This document shows positions 1 through 6,839 of a stretch of DNA of 29,068 bases, in pieces; the stretch's first letter is position 1, and each line of letters opens with the position of its first letter. Made by a program: the position numbers and the translations under genes. This DNA is from a virus: the IMG/VR virus record IMGVR_UViG_3300025118_000100, positions 1 through 29,068 of that record. One strand, written 5' to 3'. The notes under the pieces are model-generated. The model saw only the letters and a list, made by a program, of their open reading frames with translations. It did not search any database and was not told the DNA's origin.

Positions 1-2
1 TG

Positions 3-506
3 ATTCTTTCCGGCATTATGCAAATGACCGAGACAAAGAACGGCAATGGCCGCGAATATCAGCACGAAACCATGGTGCGCGAAGTGGGAAATTATCAAAA
101 ACTCGTTAAAGAAAGCCGCGCCCTAGGTGAACTCGATCACCCCGATGATTCGGTCATTAACCTTCGAAATGCCTCCCATATGGTTACAGCTATTTGGATG
201 GAAGAGAAAAACGTGATGGGTAAGATCAAAGTACTCGACACACCATCCGGCAAGATTCTACAAGAATTGGTGAACGGCGGCGTGACAGTCGGCGTATCCT
301 CTCGCGGAATGGGCTCTGTGCGTGAAGAGATGGGGAGAACCATCGTAGAAGATGACTTCCAGCTGATTTGTTTTGATATGGTTTCTGAGCCATCAACGCC
401 AGGCGCGTTCATGATGAAGGAAGCCAAAGATCTTTCCGAGTCCAACATCATCACCAAGGCAGATCGTATTAATCGATTATTAAATGAGGTTCTCGACGAT
501 GAGTAA
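3..506 (+). CDS. gp21: Prohead core protease, gp21-like (5' end cut by window)
   Basis: This is the maturation protease that cleaves scaffold and capsid proteins inside the prohead in T4-like phages (serine protease, herpesvirus-assemblin-like fold). The reading frame is open to the left edge, so the N-terminus is missing; the first complete codon is at 3. Counting from the ATG at 18, the visible family signatures are G-R-E-Y near residue 11 (usually GRIYP), G-E-L-D-H-P with the likely catalytic His41, G-V-S-S-R-G with the nucleophile Ser at 94 or 95, and an Asp at 120 in the strand before S-E-P. T4 gp21 is 212 aa, so about 45-50 residues probably lie outside the window. Its stop overlaps the next start by 8 bases. 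Expected substrates in this window are the scaffold at 6840 and the capsid protein at 8045. The identification is firm at family level. Confidence 0.9.
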   Translation: MLSGIMQMTETKNGNGREYQHETMVREVGNYQKLVKESRALGELDHPDDSVINLRNASHMVTAIWMEEKNVMGKIKVLDTPSGKILQELVNGGVTVGVSSRGMGSVREEMGRTIVEDDFQLICFDMVSEPSTPGAFMMKEAKDLSESNIITKADRINRLLNEVLDDE

Positions 507-981
507 GTGGTCAAGTTTCGAACAAGATCAAGAGTATACTGAGGATTGGCGCCAATATCTTGAATCCCAAGAACTCGAAGAGGGTATTGGCGATACTTTA
601 GAAAAAGGCCGTCAAAGGACTGCCGGCGCCTATGATTGGATTGCAAACTTCCTCTCAGGCACCCCCAAGGACAAAGATTACTCGCACTTAAACATGCCTA
701 CGCCGGATATCCCAACGGCAAAAGGTGCAGAACCTGAAGGCGAAGAAAGTGCCGAAGAGGATGCGGCCACAACTCAAAAGAAGCGCGAAGAGGAAGAAGC
801 ATGGAAACAACATCGCGAAGAGCCCGGCGCCGGCGAACAACAGAAGACCGACGGAGCACAAGAAGAAGAACCAAAAGATAAAAAGAAGACGATCAGTCGC
901 GTTCCGGATAGCGCACTAAACGAATCCCAAACGTATGATCGATGGAAAGTTTTATCAGGAATCAAAAAGAAGGTGATATGA
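499..981 (+). CDS. Charged hypothetical protein of the prohead gene cluster
   Basis: A 160-residue protein I do not recognise. The N-terminal 65 residues look folded (aromatic and acidic, with W-R-Q-Y-L and Y-D-W-I-A-N-F-L). Residues from about 75 to 135 are a low-complexity stretch rich in Glu, Lys, Gln and Ala, followed by a basic tail ending in Lys-Lys-Lys-Val-Ile. The start at 499 is preferred to an upstream in-frame ATG at 484, because it overlaps the protease stop as ATGAGTAA and has GAGG about ten bases upstream. It sits between the protease and another small prohead-linked gene, so a role as a core or internal head component is plausible but is inference only. The stop overlaps the next ATG as ATGA, which indicates translational coupling. 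Confidence 0.7.
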   Translation: MSKWSSFEQDQEYTEDWRQYLESQELEEGIGDTLEKGRQRTAGAYDWIANFLSGTPKDKDYSHLNMPTPDIPTAKGAEPEGEESAEEDAATTQKKREEEEAWKQHREEPGAGEQQKTDGAQEEEPKDKKKTISRVPDSALNESQTYDRWKVLSGIKKKVI

Positions 982-1385
982 AAAAGAACGATTTAAAGCA
1001 GCTTATTAAACCAATTGTAAAAGAATGTGTTCACGAAGCCCTTATAGAAGAGGGTCTTTTGTCCAATGTTGTGTCGGAAGTTGTGAAAGGCATGCATGCC
1101 GCACCGCTTGTGGAGGTTGTTCAAAAAACCAAGACTCCGGAGTTCAACACTGCCAGCAATAAAAGCAGTGAATCTCGCAAGAAAATTGCCGCCCATCGCA
1201 AAAAAATGTTGGAAGCTATTGGCTCAGATGCTTATAACGGGGTAGATTTGTTTGAGGGCACGTCGCCAATGACCAACAACGAGCCGCGACCCGGCACCGT
1301 CGATCTTGGAGCCCCTGGCGACTCGGGTGTCGATATTAGTTCTTTGGTCGGCAATGCAGCCGCCGTTTGGAAAGCAATGAAATGA
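978..1385 (+). CDS. Conserved small protein of the capsid cluster
   Basis: A 135-residue protein. The N-terminus is an amphipathic helix rich in Lys, Ile and Glu (L-I-K-P-I-V-K-E-C, then I-E-E-G-L-L-S-N-V-V). The middle is basic (R-K-K-I-A-A-H-R-K-K-M-L), and the C-terminal half is acidic and Gly/Pro-rich (D-L-F-E-G-T, then G-D-S-G-V-D-I-S-S-L-V-G). From memory, proteins with this helix and this ending occur beside prohead genes of marine myophages, but their role is unknown and I could not check it here. The start at 978 overlaps the previous stop (ATGA), with AAGGTG just upstream; an earlier in-frame ATG at 942 lies well inside the previous gene and is not preferred. A capsid-assembly role is inferred from position only. 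Confidence 0.7.
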   Translation: MKKNDLKQLIKPIVKECVHEALIEEGLLSNVVSEVVKGMHAAPLVEVVQKTKTPEFNTASNKSSESRKKIAAHRKKMLEAIGSDAYNGVDLFEGTSPMTNNEPRPGTVDLGAPGDSGVDISSLVGNAAAVWKAMK

Positions 1386-1395
1386 AGGAGTTAGG

Positions 1396-1644
1396 ATGGC
1401 CAAGAAACCAGTCAATGTATCAGTAAATTCAAATCAATGCCGCGGCAACCATGAGCGAATGATTCGAAGATTTATTAAAAAAACGAAGAAAGCAAAGATA
1501 ACGGAACAAGTAAGAGATCGCAGGCATTACAAAAAACCGTCTTTGAAAAAGAAAGAAAAAAGAGAAAGAGCAGCCCGCCGCCGCCGGCGCGATGAACAAA
1601 AGAGGCTTAAAGCTAATCAAAATCGTGATAGAAGAAAAAAGTGA
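1396..1644 (+). CDS. rpsU: Phage-encoded ribosomal protein bS21-like
   Basis: An 82-residue, extremely basic protein. From about residue 20 it follows the bS21 pattern: R-R-F at 24-26, a Lys-rich helix with K-A at 32-33, E-Q-V-R at 37-40, R-R-x-Y-x-K-P at 42-48, then a long Lys/Arg helix. Bacterial bS21 reads R-R-F-K-R...K-A-G...E-V-R-R-R-x-x-Y-E-K-P in the same order and has a similar length (about 70 aa). In bacteria bS21 sits on the 30S platform near the anti-Shine-Dalgarno end of 16S rRNA and helps initiation. Phage bS21 homologues are known, including in pelagiphage HTVC008M. The SD is AAGGAG five bases before the ATG. The alternative is a basic internal head protein, since it lies among prohead genes. 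The match is judged by eye. Confidence 0.75.
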   Translation: MAKKPVNVSVNSNQCRGNHERMIRRFIKKTKKAKITEQVRDRRHYKKPSLKKKEKRERAARRRRRDEQKRLKANQNRDRRKK

Positions 1645-1651
1645 CTATTTA
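1644..1651 (+). promoter_or_regulatory. Candidate late promoter motif ACTATTTA
   Basis: Exact copy of the octamer that recurs in the leaders of this window. Its first base is the last base of the bS21-like stop codon, and 30 bases separate it from the ATG at 1682. The same 30-base gap and a similar TAGGAGTT SD are seen before the scaffold gene at 6840. The promoter role is inferred from recurrence and position. Confidence 0.5.
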
Positions 1652-1681
1652 TAATGATAGTTAAAAATTAGGAGTTTTATA

Positions 1682-2107
1682 ATGGCGAATAATGCTTGGA
1701 ACATGAGAGTAGGCATAAATAATGTTGGTTCCTATCAAGTTAGCGGCAAGCCGTGGGCTAGCGGCAGTATCAATGCTCTTCACGGCCATCGCCCGGGCGG
1801 ACACGAGATTCAGTTTCCGTACGTAGCAAAATGGTTTAAAGTAATTAATAATGATGAGACAAATATTTGCAAGGTAGCCTTTTCTGTTTCTGGTATGACG
1901 GGTTCAAGCAATTTTTTTACGGTTGATGCAGCAGACTTCGACGCGTTTGGCGCGGGAAACAGCGGTGTACTAGATTTGAAAGTGTCTTCCATATGGATTT
2001 CGGGCTCTACCGATGTTGATGTGGTCGCCGGCCTGACCAGCATTGAATCAATAAGCACGCGAACCGATGTTGGTGCGAACTGGTCAGGATCTTCAGGGGT
2101 AGGATAA
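1682..2107 (+). CDS. Small virion structural protein, beta-rich
   Basis: A 141-residue protein rich in Gly, Ser, Val and Asn, without signal peptide or membrane segment. It looks like a single beta-sandwich domain: Y-Q-V-S-G-K-P-W-A-S-G-S near the N-terminus, I-Q-F-P-Y-V-A-K-W in the middle, and L-K-V-S-S-I-W-I-S-G-S followed by V-D-V-V-A-G-L-T towards the C-terminus. Such compact repetitive-strand proteins are typical of head decoration or fibre accessory proteins, but I do not recognise a named family. The SD AGGAG lies seven bases before the start. It opens the block of fibre-like genes between the prohead genes and the capsid gene, behind its own candidate promoter. Only a gap of four bases separates it from the next gene. 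Confidence 0.7.
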   Translation: MANNAWNMRVGINNVGSYQVSGKPWASGSINALHGHRPGGHEIQFPYVAKWFKVINNDETNICKVAFSVSGMTGSSNFFTVDAADFDAFGAGNSGVLDLKVSSIWISGSTDVDVVAGLTSIESISTRTDVGANWSGSSGVG

Positions 2108-2111
2108 GCCC

Positions 2112-2804
2112 ATGGCAAAGTTTGGCTGGGCGTACGTAGACTGCGACGCGGGACATATAACCGGTTCGGGACCAACCGGATCGATACAGTTTGTAACCGG
2201 GGGCGATGGATATACCACGGGCTCCTATCATCTGATGTTCCATACGGCATCCTATGAGGCGCATGCCGCCAATAGCCTGATTCTTTCCGGAAACATGGTG
2301 ATCACAGGCACCTTGAGCGCTAGCGCGCTTCACTATCGCGACATCACCCACATAGACGCCACAGGATCTACTTTCTTTGGTGACACTATTGACGACATTC
2401 ATTCGCGCACAGGCAGCCTTGAAATCTGGTCAGGCACCACACCCATTTTGACATCAAGCACATATAGCCAGCAAACGTTTGTTAAAGGTTTCGGTGGTGG
2501 TTATTTCAATGTTACTAGCGCTCACCATACCGCTTCAACGTCGGACTATGTTTTAGGAATCAATGCAACCATCACGGCACCTACCAATATTTATGTGACA
2601 ATCCCCAATCCTGCAATGTTCTCTGCTGGCGCAATTCTTGTGGTTAAAGACGAAGTGACAACCCCGCGCGGCCTTTCCAATATCACACTTACACGCTCGG
2701 TCACCGATACGTATACATTTGACGGTGATGCATACTACATTCTTACTGGTACGATGCCGGCAATTAGTTTATATTCCAACGGTACTAACTGGTTCGTCTT
2801 CTAA
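2112..2804 (+). CDS. Fibre-like structural protein with shared C-terminal domain (copy A)
   Basis: A 230-residue Gly/Ser/Thr-rich protein. An N-terminal segment contains G-P-T-G-S-I-Q-F followed by D-G-x-x-T-G-S and F, which is also present in the protein at 2827 (G-P-x-x-S-I-Q-F). The last 80 residues form a domain shared with three neighbouring proteins: S-D-Y-V-L-G-I-N, then I-P-N-P-A, V-V-K-D-E, N-I-T-L, F-D-G, and a final L-Y-S-N-G-T-N-W-F-V-F. Endings of the type D-G-T-N-W are common at the tips of phage fibres. No catalytic residues or membrane segments were seen. Whether it is a tail fibre, head fibre or decoration protein is not decidable from sequence. The upstream gene ends four bases before the start. 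Confidence 0.7.
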   Translation: MAKFGWAYVDCDAGHITGSGPTGSIQFVTGGDGYTTGSYHLMFHTASYEAHAANSLILSGNMVITGTLSASALHYRDITHIDATGSTFFGDTIDDIHSRTGSLEIWSGTTPILTSSTYSQQTFVKGFGGGYFNVTSAHHTASTSDYVLGINATITAPTNIYVTIPNPAMFSAGAILVVKDEVTTPRGLSNITLTRSVTDTYTFDGDAYYILTGTMPAISLYSNGTNWFVF

Positions 2805-2826
2805 TTAAACTTAGGAGAACCGCAGA

Positions 2827-3642
2827 ATGTCCTATAACAATATGTCGGGCACCGTTTTCATGCCCGCGGAGTTTTTGACACGCCCGGACACACTTGTCCC
2901 CACGATTCTTTCGGGAAACTTAGGCACATCTGATGCAGCAGGCGTTATAAATGTGCCCCGCGTCTCTAACGCCACCAATAATGCCATCCTTACAAACGTT
3001 GGCGGCGATGCTAATGCTCTCGTATGTGAAAGTAATCTTACTTTTGATGGAGACGCCTTAAACATCATAGGGAATCTTACGGCCTCAACGGGAGCATCCC
3101 TGCAGGGGCCCCTCCACATATCAGCCAGCACGGCTATGCGGGTCACAGGTTCTGCATATTTTAGCACATCTGTATCGGCATCGAGTTTTTATGGCGATGG
3201 CAGCCACTTGGTCAACGTTAGAGCAGATCACGTTGTGGCCGAGGGTCCTCAATATTCAATTCAATTTCATGATTCTGTCGACGGCGATCTTACTGGGTCG
3301 GCAACGTTTTTGTTTGAAGCGGATATTTTAAAACTTGGCGGAGGTCTCAAACTAAACCGTACCAGCATCACTTCAACCTATACTGCATCGGCCACCGATT
3401 ATTATATTGGAATTGACTCAACGGGTGGTACGATTTCTCTCCAGCTTCCAAGTGCGGCAGCCCTGTCCGACGGACAAACATACGTTGTAAAGGACGAAGG
3501 CGGCACCGCCAACTCAAATAACATTACAATTGTTGCATCCGGCTCGCAAACTATCGATGGTCAAAATCAAGTAGTTTTGATGTCTCCTTACGCATCTCTC
3601 CAGCTTTATTGTGACGGGTCCAATAAATTCTTTATTTGCTGA
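2827..3642 (+). CDS. Fibre-like structural protein with shared C-terminal domain (copy B)
   Basis: A 271-residue protein with three recognisable parts. The N-terminal part contains N-L-T-F-D-G-D-A-L-N, a motif also present in the protein at 5649 (N-L-L-F-D-G-D-T-L-H). The middle has F-Y-G-D-G-S-H-L and the G-P-x-x-S-I-Q-F segment shared with the protein at 2112. The C-terminal 80 residues are the common tip domain: D-Y-Y-I-G-I-D-S, L-P-S-A-A, Y-V-V-K-D-E-G, N-I-T-I, S-Q-T-I-D-G and Y-C-D-G-S-N-K-F-F. The SQTIDG block is nearly identical to that of the protein at 3784. SD AGGAG lies nine bases before the ATG. This mosaic of shared blocks indicates duplication and reshuffling within the cassette. 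The receptor or partner is unknown. Confidence 0.7.
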   Translation: MSYNNMSGTVFMPAEFLTRPDTLVPTILSGNLGTSDAAGVINVPRVSNATNNAILTNVGGDANALVCESNLTFDGDALNIIGNLTASTGASLQGPLHISASTAMRVTGSAYFSTSVSASSFYGDGSHLVNVRADHVVAEGPQYSIQFHDSVDGDLTGSATFLFEADILKLGGGLKLNRTSITSTYTASATDYYIGIDSTGGTISLQLPSAAALSDGQTYVVKDEGGTANSNNITIVASGSQTIDGQNQVVLMSPYASLQLYCDGSNKFFIC

Positions 3643-3662
3643 TTTTAAAGGCGCCTCAAGTT

Positions 3663-3670
3663 ACTATTTA
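3663..3670 (+). promoter_or_regulatory. Candidate late promoter motif ACTATTTA
   Basis: Exact copy of the recurrent octamer, 20 bases after the stop at 3642. It lies 113 bases before the start at 3784, the longest leader of the set, and the leader contains the hairpin at 3674-3743. Role inferred. Confidence 0.45.
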
Positions 3671-3673
3671 AGA

Positions 3674-3743
3674 GCAGGTGGACGCTGTAGGTCTCTGGCT
3701 TTTACGCTGGGCGGTGAATATTCGTGCATATAAGCCCACCTGC
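3674..3743 (+). other. Long-range hairpin in the leader of the 584-aa fibre gene
   Basis: GCAGGTGG at 3674-3681 is the exact complement of CCACCTGC at 3736-3743, enclosing 54 bases that hold a direct repeat of ACGCTG. The right arm is followed by an A-rich, not T-rich, run, so it is not an intrinsic terminator on the + strand. It lies in the transcribed leader if the motif at 3663 is a promoter. It may stabilise or regulate the mRNA; function unknown. Confidence 0.35.
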
Positions 3744-3783
3744 CAAAAAAAATAAAAACTAATAATATGGAGGGTTTTAATAA

Positions 3784-5538
3784 ATGGCTTATAAATTTCA
3801 AATGTCCGATGCTATCCTGAGTGGTACCATCGCCCCGCAAAACGATAACTCTTTCGACCTTGGTGTCGAAGGCGCTGAGTGGAAAGATCTTCGTTTTGAC
3901 GGCACAGCATACGCTGGCAATTATTCTGGTTCTGGTACTGTTTACTGTGCCGGCGCTGCTACGTTTAGTAGCACTCTTGCAGTCACTGGCGCAATGTCTT
4001 CAGCTGCTGCTATTACTGCTGGTACCTCATTCATCATCGGTTCCGCTGATCTCAACGAGACTGATATGGAAAAACTTGACGGTATCACTGATGGTACCGC
4101 CGCGGCCAACAAATGTCTGGTCGCTGACGGAAACGTCGATGTTGCGGGCCTTCGCAACCTAACCGCCACAGGCGCCGTCACAGCCGGCTCCTCATTCATC
4201 ATTGGCTCTGCCGATCTGAATGAAACCGACTTGGAGAAGCTTGACGGTATCACTGATGGTTCAGTCGCCGCTAACAAGGCGGTTGTTGTTGACTCAAACA
4301 AAGACATCACCGGCCTTCGCCACGTGACTGCCACAGGTGGTATCACTGCCGGCGTATCGTTCATCATTGGCTCTGCCGATCTGAATGAAACCGACTTGGA
4401 GAAGCTTGACGGTATCACTGATGGTACTGGCGCTGCTAACAAGTGCCTTGTCCTAGACGGCAGCCGCGACGTTGATACAATCAACGCTCTCGGTATCGCC
4501 AGCATGGCCAACAACTGGACCAACGCTGGTCGCACTGTCGCCGACATGGGTATTCTTACCACTGTCGACATTAACGGCGGTACGGCTGATGGTGTTGTGA
4601 TCGGTGGCGCTTCGGCAGCCGCTGGTACTTTCACCACTTTGGTTGCAGGCGGAAACGTCGACCTTGGTGATGCCACAAGCGATACCATTACAGCTACTGG
4701 TCGCTTCGACTCGGACCTCGTCCCGTCAAGTGATTCCGCTCGCGACTTGGGTACCAGTGCACTTCAGTGGGCAGCGCTTCACTGTGATGCTGGTTATGTC
4801 GATGCTATGACTGTAAGTGGCCACTCTGCATTGCAGAGTGTCACCGCTACCTCATTCAGTGGCTCTTCCACACTTCAAGCTGTTGGTAACAGCTTCCTTG
4901 GTGGCAACCTTGCTGTCTCTGGTACTGTTAAGCTGGAGGGTGTTGCTGATACTGCCGCATCACTCGGCTCTGACTCTTTCTACTTCCTTGATACCGACGG
5001 TCTCATGAAGAGAGAGTCAATGGTTGATTATGCTGCTTCTGCTGCTGGCGACGGCCTCTCTGCGGCTTCGGGTGTCTTTGCGCTCGATCTTAACGAGTTG
5101 ACCGCTGCTGCAGTTGACGTTGCTAACGATAGCATTGCTATTGTTGACGCCAATGATAGTAACGGCTCTAAGAAGGAAAGCATTGCTGACCTTGTTTCTG
5201 CTATGGCTGGTACCGGTCTTACCGCTACCAATGGTGTTCTTTCATCTGACGCGTCCCCGGCGCCGACGAACCACGGAGACTCCGCGGGCACTCTTGCCGA
5301 GGGTATGAACTTCAGTTCAGCCATCTTCAGTGCTGCTCGTATTTGGACGCTCCCAGCGTCCCCGGACGCAGGCGACACTGTTTCGGTCAAGGCGCCAGCT
5401 AACGCTAGCACCTACGAGCTTACCATTTTACGCGCTGGTTCCCAAACCATCGATGGTGAAACACAAGTTGTTATCATGTCTGATAGCGGCGCTGTTGAGT
5501 TCGTCTACCTTGGTGGAGACAAGTGGGCTATCAAGTAA
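3784..5538 (+). CDS. Large repeat-containing fibre-like virion protein
   Basis: A 584-residue Ala/Gly/Ser/Thr/Asp-rich protein with very low Cys and no hydrophobic segment. The N-terminus reads D-N-S-F-D-L-G, which recurs near residue 318 as D-S-A-R-D-L-G-T, a strand-turn module common in phage fibres. Residues 80-236 contain three tandem 55-residue repeats built on F-I-I-G-S-A-D-L-N-E-T-D and E-K-L-D-G-I-T-D-G; such L-N-x-L-D-G repeats occur in long trimeric fibre proteins of aquatic phages. The C-terminal 70 residues are the tip domain shared with the neighbours (S-Q-T-I-D-G, then Y-L-G-G-D-K-W). Codons favour GGT, GCT, CTT and ACT, as in the capsid gene and unlike the flanking fibre genes, suggesting high expression. 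GGAGG precedes the ATG by nine bases, and a strong terminator follows. It may be an abundant head or tail fibre. Confidence 0.75.
   Translation: MAYKFQMSDAILSGTIAPQNDNSFDLGVEGAEWKDLRFDGTAYAGNYSGSGTVYCAGAATFSSTLAVTGAMSSAAAITAGTSFIIGSADLNETDMEKLDGITDGTAAANKCLVADGNVDVAGLRNLTATGAVTAGSSFIIGSADLNETDLEKLDGITDGSVAANKAVVVDSNKDITGLRHVTATGGITAGVSFIIGSADLNETDLEKLDGITDGTGAANKCLVLDGSRDVDTINALGIASMANNWTNAGRTVADMGILTTVDINGGTADGVVIGGASAAAGTFTTLVAGGNVDLGDATSDTITATGRFDSDLVPSSDSARDLGTSALQWAALHCDAGYVDAMTVSGHSALQSVTATSFSGSSTLQAVGNSFLGGNLAVSGTVKLEGVADTAASLGSDSFYFLDTDGLMKRESMVDYAASAAGDGLSAASGVFALDLNELTAAAVDVANDSIAIVDANDSNGSKKESIADLVSAMAGTGLTATNGVLSSDASPAPTNHGDSAGTLAEGMNFSSAIFSAARIWTLPASPDAGDTVSVKAPANASTYELTILRAGSQTIDGETQVVIMSDSGAVEFVYLGGDKWAIK
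4021..4491 (+). repeat. Three in-frame 165-bp tandem repeats
   Basis: Units begin at 4021, 4186 and 4351, an exact 165-base (55-codon) period; the third unit diverges after about 47 codons. Units 2 and 3 are identical over 66 bases (4195-4260 and 4360-4425), whereas unit 1 encodes almost the same residues with many synonymous changes. This suggests a recent duplication or gene conversion between units 2 and 3. The repeats lie inside a coding region and conserve frame. Confidence 0.9.
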
Positions 5539-5578
5539 GATAACCTTAAAGAAATTGAAAACTTTGTTTTCATTTCTT

Positions 5579-5612
5579 GGATGCCTCTCTTTTGGGAGGC
5601 ATCCTTTTTTTT
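5579..5612 (+). terminator. Intrinsic terminator after the 584-aa fibre gene
   Basis: A perfect 9-bp stem, GGATGCCTC at 5579-5587 and GAGGCATCC at 5596-5604, with an 8-base loop, is followed by eight T residues. It lies 41 bases after the stop codon and isolates this gene from the one at 5649. Confidence 0.93.
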
Positions 5613-5614
5613 GT

Positions 5615-5622
5615 ACTACTTA
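5615..5622 (+). promoter_or_regulatory. Candidate late promoter motif, variant ACTACTTA
   Basis: One-base variant of the recurrent octamer, three bases beyond the T run of the terminator and 26 bases before the ATG at 5649. The identical variant follows the capsid terminator at 9998. Role inferred. Confidence 0.4.
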
Positions 5623-5648
5623 AAAGAGAACAAAGGAGAATAGGTGGT

Positions 5649-6776
5649 ATGGCATATAATGTCTTAAAGGGAACAGTTGAAGGATCTGTGGATCAGCATG
5701 CAGATCAGGAGATTGGAGGCATAAAAGTTTTTAAAAACACAATTAGCGCTAGTGTCTTTTATGATACGGACGCACAGAGCCCATGCGCAACCATGAAAGA
5801 CGTCGCAATTACTGAAGTCAAAGGCGGCCGCCCCACTTCGGTGCTAACATATATGGGCGATAAAACGGCCGTCGCCAATCGTAATTTGTTGTTTGACGGA
5901 GACACGCTACATGTTAAAAACATCGCCGCAAATACAATCGGTGGGGACGCTAGCGGTCTTGTCCGGGTTCCATCAGATCGCTTTATTGGGCCGATCGGCG
6001 CAGACTTCGTTAATCACGGAGTTGGTTTGCAAAATGTTAGAAATCAATTGCAGGTAAAAGTAGGAAATGGGATGATTGTTGACGATGAGGGCTTAAGTGT
6101 TTCAGTGGGTCTTTGCGGTGCCATCTCTATTAATTCCAACGTGCTGTGCGTGGATCCGGCCAAGAGCGATCCGATTAATGCCCAAGGTCAAAATTTGAGT
6201 GATGATGATCTGCTGTTGGTTGCGGATACTTCTTTGGGCGACGTCCGACATACCACACTAATAAATTTTTACGAAAATCACATTAAAACTAAAATCCCCA
6301 CCTCGGCTGGCAGCCCGGGCCATATTCAGCTAAAAGCAAATAATGGATTTGTGTCCACTCCAAAACTATCTTTTGATGCCGCCAAGAGTGCCCTAGTGGT
6401 GGAGGGCACAACCTCAACAGTAAACTTGAATATTGAAAAAGCTTTAAATTCTAATGGCGCGGTGAGTTATAATATAAAAACAACCAAAGACGCAAGCTAC
6501 GAAGTACAAGCTTCTGATTACACTATTCTATGCAATTCTTTTGAAAATCCTGTATCAGTAATCCTTCCGCCGGCCTGCAATAATAAAGGCCGGGTGATCA
6601 TTGTGAAGAAAACAAACACAGATAAGTATAACTTAAAATCCCACCCGGTGACGTTGATGGTAAGCGAGGGAACCATAGACCTAACCGACATTTTAACAAT
6701 AAAAATGAATTATTCATCCAGAACGGTGCAGTCAGACGGAACGAATTGGTGGATAATTGGGACAAAGGGTACTTAA
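5649..6776 (+). CDS. Fibre-like structural protein with shared C-terminal domain (copy D)
   Basis: A 375-residue protein. The start at 5649 is preferred because GGAG lies ten bases upstream; an in-frame ATG at 5577 would run through the terminator. The N-terminus (G-T-V-E-G-S-V-D-Q-H-A-D) is distinct from its neighbours. Residues near 80 carry N-L-L-F-D-G-D-T-L-H, shared with the protein at 2827. The central part contains G-N-G-M-I-V-D-D-E-G-L and a V-C-G-A-I/N-S-N-V-L type turn series typical of fibre shafts. The last 80 residues are the common tip domain in its most divergent form: S-D-Y-T-I-L, L-P-P-A, V-I-I-V-K-K, and Q-S-D-G-T-N-W-W-I-I-G. Codon choice is less biased than in the 584-aa protein. 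The exact place in the virion is unknown. Confidence 0.7.
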   Translation: MAYNVLKGTVEGSVDQHADQEIGGIKVFKNTISASVFYDTDAQSPCATMKDVAITEVKGGRPTSVLTYMGDKTAVANRNLLFDGDTLHVKNIAANTIGGDASGLVRVPSDRFIGPIGADFVNHGVGLQNVRNQLQVKVGNGMIVDDEGLSVSVGLCGAISINSNVLCVDPAKSDPINAQGQNLSDDDLLLVADTSLGDVRHTTLINFYENHIKTKIPTSAGSPGHIQLKANNGFVSTPKLSFDAAKSALVVEGTTSTVNLNIEKALNSNGAVSYNIKTTKDASYEVQASDYTILCNSFENPVSVILPPACNNKGRVIIVKKTNTDKYNLKSHPVTLMVSEGTIDLTDILTIKMNYSSRTVQSDGTNWWIIGTKGT

Positions 6777-6801
6777 TAAACGGCCTTTACCTCAAAATAA
6801 C

Positions 6802-6809
6802 ACTATTTA
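6802..6809 (+). promoter_or_regulatory. Candidate late promoter motif ACTATTTA
   Basis: Exact copy of the octamer, 30 bases before the scaffold ATG, followed by a TAGGAGTT SD as in the leader at 1644. It would start the scaffold-capsid transcription unit ending at 9911. Role inferred. Confidence 0.5.
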
Positions 6810-6839
6810 TTTTGAATTACTATCATTTAGGAGTTATTT

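Noticed and set aside
137-646. Antisense open frame over the protease and next gene
   Set aside because: It crosses two well-supported overlapping genes on the + strand and has no recognisable features.
1646-1653. T4-type late promoter TATAAATA on the - strand
   Set aside because: This word appears as the reverse complement of only one motif copy and would point against all genes; the shared + strand octamer explains it better.
3674-3743. tRNA-like fold (7-bp end stem, CA after it)
   Set aside because: No T at position 8, no D-stem pairing, no TTCRA T-loop with a paired stem, and too few bases. Reported only as a hairpin.
4021-4491. CRISPR-like array
   Set aside because: Repeats are long, contiguous, in-frame and coding, with no unique spacers of regular length.
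3942-4688. Long antisense open frame (about 248 codons)
   Set aside because: It mirrors the tandem repeats and biased codons of the 584-aa fibre gene, is Ala/Val/Pro/Ser-rich low complexity, and has no SD or neighbours on that strand.
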